Below are positions 6,901-8,300 of a stretch of 8,300 nt of DNA, piece after piece. The first letter of the stretch is position 1. The number at the start of each line of letters is the position of its first letter. The stretch is from positions 1 to 8,300 of the forward strand of contig JALWQD010000072.1 in NCBI GenBank assembly GCA_026994735.1. Reading direction: 5' to 3'. The notes beneath the pieces are model-generated. The model saw only the letters and a list, made by a program, of their open reading frames with translations, made no database searches and had not been told where the DNA came from. The stretch is from Gammaproteobacteria bacterium (GTDB lineage Bacteria > Pseudomonadota > Gammaproteobacteria > SZUA-140). The translations under genes were made by a program, and so were the position numbers.

Positions 6901-8300
6901 TCAGCATCTAGATGTTTGCGGCCACGGTCAATCATGTTCTTTTTTACGAGATCCAGGCTCGCGGAGGACTGGGCCAGCAGTTTCGATCCGGGTGGTGACA
7001 GGCTGATAGCCTTTTGATATTTCTGATAAGCATCATTAAACCGTTCCATGCGCAAATAAAGAGAACCCAGTTCATAATATAAACGCGGATTTTTTGGCTG
7101 TATCTTGATTAACTGATTGTAAACTTCTGCCGCTTTCTCAAATCGTTTTTCTTTTTCATAGAGCGAGGCAACACGTAACCGAATACGAATGTTCTTCGGT
7201 GAACTTGCCAATAACTTATCAAAAACTGCCTCAGCTTCTGCAATACGGCCTAAGTCCTGAAGGACAGCGCCTTGCAGTCCCAGCAATTGTCCATCCCCCG
7301 GGAATTCAACCAGCAAACTATCATAGGTGGCCAAGGCTTCCTCTTTTTTGTTTTCTGCTATCAGCAGCTGCCCTTGAGCAATCCCCAGTCGTTTTCTCGC
7401 CGCCCGCCGTATTTTTTCATTACCATCAGACTCAGCAACACGTGAATACTCGCTAATCGCTTCTTGCCAATGTCCAGCCGCCTCATGAACCTTGCCCAAC
7501 TCCATTCTCAAACGACCATTTTCTGGCGCAAGGACAACGCTCCGCGCAAGATGCGCCAAACCGGCCTCTGGTCGTTTTGTCTGCAACTCCAGCTTACCAA
7601 GCCAGTAATTCGCCTGCGCATCCCCCGGAACTTTTGTTAACAAGCTGGTCAGTATTGATTCGGCATCCGTAAACTGGCCCCGACCAAAGAGCCGCCGAGC
7701 CAAATTCAGAGCACGTTTTTGTATGTCTTCAGAAATGGCTTCGCTCCTGTCAAGGCTTGCCAGGAGCACACTCGCCTGTTTTTCATACAAGGGCTTCAAC
7801 AACGTTAGCGCTGACTTTGTAACCGCCTCACCTGCATCCATACGAAGCACTTTTTCAAGGGCATTTATCGCATCATCATAGCGTTCAAGCGCCTGATAGG
7901 CTTGGCCAATATTCAGTTGCGCATCGGCACGATCAGGGGCAATCTCAAGGATATGTTTAAGCGTTTTTTGCGCAAGCCGGTAGCGCTTTTGGGCCAAAGA
8001 TATACGTGCAACACGCATCATGACATCCGGATTTTCCGGTACAAGTGTTGCCAGATTACTGATCACTTGCTCAGCCTTTTCATATTCCCCCTGGAGAATA
8101 AGGTTATCGCCACGTTTCAAGCCGAGGCCATCAAGAGCACGTCGACGAACATCATCATCAGTCGCCAGACGCATCGCCTCTGCAAAAGCAGATTGCATTT
8201 GTAAAGCATCACCGCGCAGACGATAAACTTCTGCCAGACGCAACCTTAATTCTGCATCTGTTGGCAGCAATTGACGCAAACGTAGATAAATCGCATCAGC
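966..8300 (-). CDS. Giant TPR protein with two outer-membrane-barrel-like beta segments (5' end beyond window)
   Basis: One frame stays open from the right edge to TAG at 966-968, giving 2444 visible residues. The N terminus and any signal peptide are outside the window. A TTG at 8277-8279 could be mistaken for the start, but the seven codons before it (ADAIYLR) continue a TPR helix, so the gene is truncated by the window. Residues 1 to about 1563 are TPRs with helical linkers, about 1564-1684 are alternating beta sequence, about 1685-2242 are TPR-like again, and about 2243-2437 are beta strands ending in RFRF. A terminal Phe after an amphipathic strand is the usual signal for outer-membrane barrel assembly. 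The architecture recalls polysaccharide exporters with periplasmic TPRs and a C-terminal barrel (PgaA about 800 residues, BcsC and PelB about 1150-1200), but this protein is more than twice as long and has a second, internal beta segment. I recognise no specific family member. Export of a polymer or a surface scaffold role is inferred. It is probably co-transcribed with the downstream OGT-like gene. A structural or PEP-CTERM-locus-type TPR protein is an alternative. Confidence 0.9.
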   Translation of the reverse strand, partial: ADAIYLRLRQLLPTDAELRLRLAEVYRLRGDALQMQSAFAEAMRLATDDDVRRRALDGLGLKRGDNLILQGEYEKAEQVISNLATLVPENPDVMMRVARISLAQKRYRLAQKTLKHILEIAPDRADAQLNIGQAYQALERYDDAINALEKVLRMDAGEAVTKSALTLLKPLYEKQASVLLASLDRSEAISEDIQKRALNLARRLFGRGQFTDAESILTSLLTKVPGDAQANYWLGKLELQTKRPEAGLAHLARSVVLAPENGRLRMELGKVHEAAGHWQEAISEYSRVAESDGNEKIRRAARKRLGIAQGQLLIAENKKEEALATYDSLLVEFPGDGQLLGLQGAVLQDLGRIAEAEAVFDKLLASSPKNIRIRLRVASLYEKEKRFEKAAEVYNQLIKIQPKNPRLYYELGSLYLRMERFNDAYQKYQKAISLSPPGSKLLAQSSASLDLVKKNMIDRGRKHLDAEELDEAEALFQAALELDPDQARAHYWLSQLYKKRESFSDEVAELERSLALRPDNSPLIPVLAQAYLNAGLPRKAANVLLPLIKQSPFDFESRLILATSYEKLGEKQLEDNQLEWILQHDAEEAIRDKTIDRLGLKDALDSMNNGDQESARRVLTKLLAMIPQDPVINKYMAESLLKEGDAESALVFLQTAMSSTPRDPVLHQQLASVYERLERFDDSLGEYRLLASMTLSGNDKKRARQGLKRLLNRRAKTLLNELNLGGLSAKEKASLLEETEKMIDDEVFSAAKMIAEAIIDAQPDQLWGYELLAKVYQQSSKPDDAILILKKALSLHPGDPDLLLKLAQAFRLAGKPALALSSYRELLFSQPNSAVAPLEMAEIFHEQGDDEAMRSSLILALRQGDDPELKKRALNELGLQEGLDALAGNDIERAKTIFKSLFLLAPDEPAVLALQAGITRQQGDLAAAAELLRRVLTANEQREDIRLQLAEILVEDGMSEQAVPELEKVALLGPGNKYARKAADMLKKLAIRESRSILKAVKEADVIDGVLLKRALNIGRRLYYRRLLNAAEAIFNALLAKQVTDEQAYFWLGKILIDKNKLSEGIAKLKKSIELAPKNVRLRMTLAKTYEGAGRWHEAEAVYRSVIQISTKKNEEKLAKKRLQIVRGQLLAKQGQQRQALVVYEKVLKEYPSDVQVMGLKGVLLLSLGQLSAADETFARLVELAPENDRVRLRLAGIYRQQGRQKDAEEQLFVILKRHSSGPLTIQALRMLGLAKAIELRKRKDWEKLEILLRQMLTKVPGNIVLLKSLADVYQKQGRLPEFQRTLQSLLKIKADDAGSLWGLAQLYLSTGREQKAIPLLERLLEKERKSARGQKALQIVSDYYRRQVNNYRKNKEYTKAAVVLEKFVRDNADNIQARLQLGLYYYYGQEMDKAIDVFEEVIRMSPREAPAYRQLALIYSRQNKPRKEIENYAYFISLLDDEQKAEKAATDLLLSLVRALLEEGRQVAAIRVLEQMRDRGVRDIRIYSLLGFIQTQQGERELAIEAYRQGIAVDGSNLRLRINLALLYEQTSADPAALAQYRAILKQGKPGNRYVERARQRKKFVETRLRRFTSNLAYSVRGGQSVIEEQDVSNTGAINTSFSSSLNYSLTSSFKPTEKSNVSVSASVAHSPNHSGQNDSIAPSISVNGNLNLGSGFFNSRVSYRETFGLLLDTFAGYGVNGSIGGGLRFANPIDSILGIFSNSDDTMPEAVLWTETPAKEETFRLASVSEDIVINIDVEELRQEMVKQVADVDRFVSAIVRSHQALQQGNPQMVIDELLPLQVRLPNNPEINLLLGQAYQNLGQDDLALGNYWQVLDKYHDNPQARYFYGQVLLSQGYPVEAAGWFVGVLDSAQANSLLKDQARLHLMAIHQANIARLMSRKQGQVDVKKALVEIDFLEKYAPPAVVVKAIDDLLQVFEDAPGLLLRKGRSMLRLQRPDRAVSSLERADDIRENDLEIEAMLAEAYIQMGRLDEALEISGKMYTQTTDPELKYRLYLHSPVFNDITDYDAADNDDLPDIAKRLQSLSVIQKSDFAIFERQLKAADAAFLDGAAALARTVYQSLLDLEPDNYFLKLRIAESLLAEGLSTEGQAILKRLSADKESAWAYYRSLSLLGFFQAIEDLVDDDYKDALTRLMDIRQLIADDDLVLLNMGIAERRLGADLKAKVFFETVIESEPDNLTARWLFGLFYSDKKQLNRGMDQLENVIADGRGTYAASESARRLQLLEDKRFRALIGDVDQKSDATTKVFSMTLGYNNFTPIRISLGETQAYSLNSSLRLPSTAWGTTSLSYGLTKTLNEDPLGTDYANTAQQFAISYSRSIPDFTKLFYFFDGRTIPDIAKLSGSLSVSRRIADYDNFDTNARVDLGMLAKRQIIQDSFSVNLNYQLHPALTLSAAYSQSSSRSNLPVGLVYRPDDIPIAFQSLGLGDLSSKSLSLSLRFRF
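969..1553 (-). other. C-terminal outer-membrane-barrel-like segment (residues about 2243-2437)
   Basis: About 195 residues with nine or ten amphipathic strands, for example VFSMTLGYNNF, SLNSSLRLPS, GTTSLSYGLTKTL, QFAISYSRSIP, KLSGSLSVSRRIAD, NARVDLGMLAKR, SFSVNLNYQLHP, LTLSAAYSQSSS and KSLSLSLRFRF. The last residue is Phe, and aromatic or hydrophobic residues alternate before it, which matches the C-terminal signal recognised by the BAM complex. It is long for an eight-stranded barrel and short for a 16-stranded one. Confidence 0.75.
1554..3227 (-). other. Second TPR-like domain between the two beta segments (residues about 1685-2242)
   Basis: After a roughly 40-residue linker the sequence becomes helical, with TPR motifs. 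The clearest run starts near residue 1740, with LLLGQAYQNLGQDDLALGNY and ARYFYGQVLLSQG, and more follow near 2065 (LEPDNYFLKLRIAESLL) and 2160 (EPDNLTARWLFGLFYSDK). Repeats here are less regular than in the N-terminal array. An Asp-rich loop lies at residues 1998-2013. If both beta segments belong to one barrel, this domain is inserted in a periplasmic turn. Confidence 0.75.
3228..3590 (-). other. Internal beta-rich, outer-membrane-barrel-like segment (residues about 1564-1684)
   Basis: The TPR pattern stops abruptly and about 121 residues of alternating polar/apolar sequence rich in Ser, Asn and Gly follow. About six strands can be drawn: FTSNLAYSVRGG, TSFSSSLNYSLTSSF, SNVSVSASVAHS, SIAPSISVNGNLNL, FFNSRVSYRETFGLLL and GVNGSIGGGLRF. 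The turns contain Asn, Gly, Asp and Pro, as in barrel loops. A linker with TPAKEE follows before helical sequence resumes. This could be the first part of a barrel completed at the C terminus, a small separate barrel, or a beta-sandwich domain. Confidence 0.7.
4245..4607 (-). repeat. Partial copy D of the LGL-TPR-linker module
   Basis: The module restarts at residues 1225-1227 (LGL), 355 residues after copy C. It aligns without gaps to copy A for roughly 90 residues: TLQSLLKI against TLKHILEI, and IPLLERLL against INALEKVL. A linker with KALQIV and several Tyr and Arg residues follows. It is the most C-terminal copy before the first beta segment. Confidence 0.6.
4686..5846 (-). repeat. Long internal repeat, copy C (387 residues)
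   Basis: This is the partner of copy A and spans residues 812-1198. It contains the LGL motif at 870-872, three TPRs, a basic helical linker, KRALNIGRRL at 1006-1015, and about six more TPRs. It stays in exact register with copy A, so the whole block behaves as one duplicated unit rather than as independently copied TPRs. The two copies differ clearly at the DNA level, so the duplication is old or has diverged under weak constraint. Confidence 0.85.
6030..6509 (-). repeat. Partial copy B of the LGL-TPR-linker module
   Basis: From LGL at residues 591-593 this segment aligns without gaps to copy A (LGL at 52-54) for about 150 residues, then slips by one residue. Shared points include ERFDDS against ERYDDA, LKRLLNRRAKTLL against LKPLYEKQASVLL, and the P closing the first repeat. 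It stands 539 residues after copy A and 279 before copy C. Similarity is weaker than between A and C. Confidence 0.65.
7140..8300 (-). repeat. Long internal repeat, copy A (387 residues)
   Basis: This block aligns without a single gap to the block encoded at 4686-5846, with a constant offset of 818 residues. Anchor points are RALDGLGL at residue 47 against RALNELGL at 865, RALN-xx-RRL at 189 against 1007, and GQLL at 303 against 1121. By hand count residues 189-380 share about 78 identities in 192 positions with the other copy, around 40%, well above what unrelated TPRs normally show. The stretch around residues 255-275 is the closest, sharing LAP, N and RLRM. Copy A may extend beyond the right window edge. 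Confidence 0.85.

Larger units (their letters stand above)
3591..8300 (-). other. N-terminal TPR superhelix of the giant protein (residues before about 1563)
   Basis: This part of the protein is almost entirely helix-turn-helix repeats of about 34 residues with TPR signatures: W/Y-LG or LA-xxY in helix A, A in helix B, and a P at the repeat boundary, for example YWLGKLEL, LAPENGRLRM and LRLAGIYRQQGR. Its length would allow up to about 45 repeats; longer helical linkers reduce this to perhaps 35-40. The linkers are rich in Lys, Arg and Leu and recur, for example near residues 165-198 and 983-1016. TPR superhelices act as protein or polymer-binding scaffolds. If the beta segments are an outer-membrane barrel, this domain would sit in the periplasm. 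Confidence 0.85.

Noticed and set aside
966..8300. Naming the giant gene pgaA, bcsC or pelB
   Set aside because: Only the general TPR-plus-barrel plan agrees. Length, the internal beta segment and lack of visible synthase neighbours do not support a specific name.
1..8300. CRISPR array, tRNA, rRNA, insertion sequence or DNA-level tandem repeats
   Set aside because: No regularly spaced identical repeats, tRNA-like cloverleaf or transposase sequence was seen. The repeats are at protein level and have diverged in DNA.

Overview
The window is almost entirely coding on the minus strand. It holds two adjacent genes, both cut by the window edges. On the right, running leftward from beyond base 8300 to a TAG stop at 966-968, is one uninterrupted reading frame of at least 2444 residues. 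It is a giant tetratricopeptide-repeat (TPR) protein whose chain also contains two separate beta-rich, outer-membrane-barrel-like segments. After a 45-base gap comes a second gene, with ATG at 918-920, that runs off the left edge. Its 306 visible residues are eight in-phase 34-residue TPRs followed by the conserved lead-in to the catalytic domain of OGT/SPINDLY-type (GT41-like) glycosyltransferases.

The organism is Gram-negative, inferred from the outer-membrane-type strands and the terminal phenylalanine of the giant protein. The moderate base composition and the abundance of long TPR proteins and OGT-like enzymes would fit a Desulfobacterota (former Deltaproteobacteria) or gammaproteobacterial genome. 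No housekeeping gene is present to settle this.

The giant protein has four zones (residue 1 is the TTG codon at 8279; seven more codons are visible upstream). Residues 1 to about 1563 are a TPR superhelix built from larger repeated modules. Residues about 1564-1684 are beta-rich, with roughly six amphipathic strands. Residues about 1685-2242 return to helical TPR-like sequence. Residues about 2243-2437 are beta-rich again, with roughly nine to ten strands, and end in Arg-Phe-Arg-Phe. The most interesting reading is a single outer-membrane barrel of about 16 strands, split by a 558-residue periplasmic TPR insertion. Two small barrels or sheets are also possible. The TPR zone carries a 387-residue block repeated without gaps at an offset of 818 residues, plus two partial copies of the same module.

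The two genes probably form an operon: same strand, short gap, no visible terminator. TPR-plus-barrel proteins such as PgaA, BcsC and PelB export polysaccharides. OGT-like enzymes transfer sugars, often to proteins. A joint role in making or exporting a glycosylated surface product is therefore a reasonable hypothesis, but the window does not prove it. No RNA genes, mobile elements, CRISPR arrays or plus-strand genes were found.
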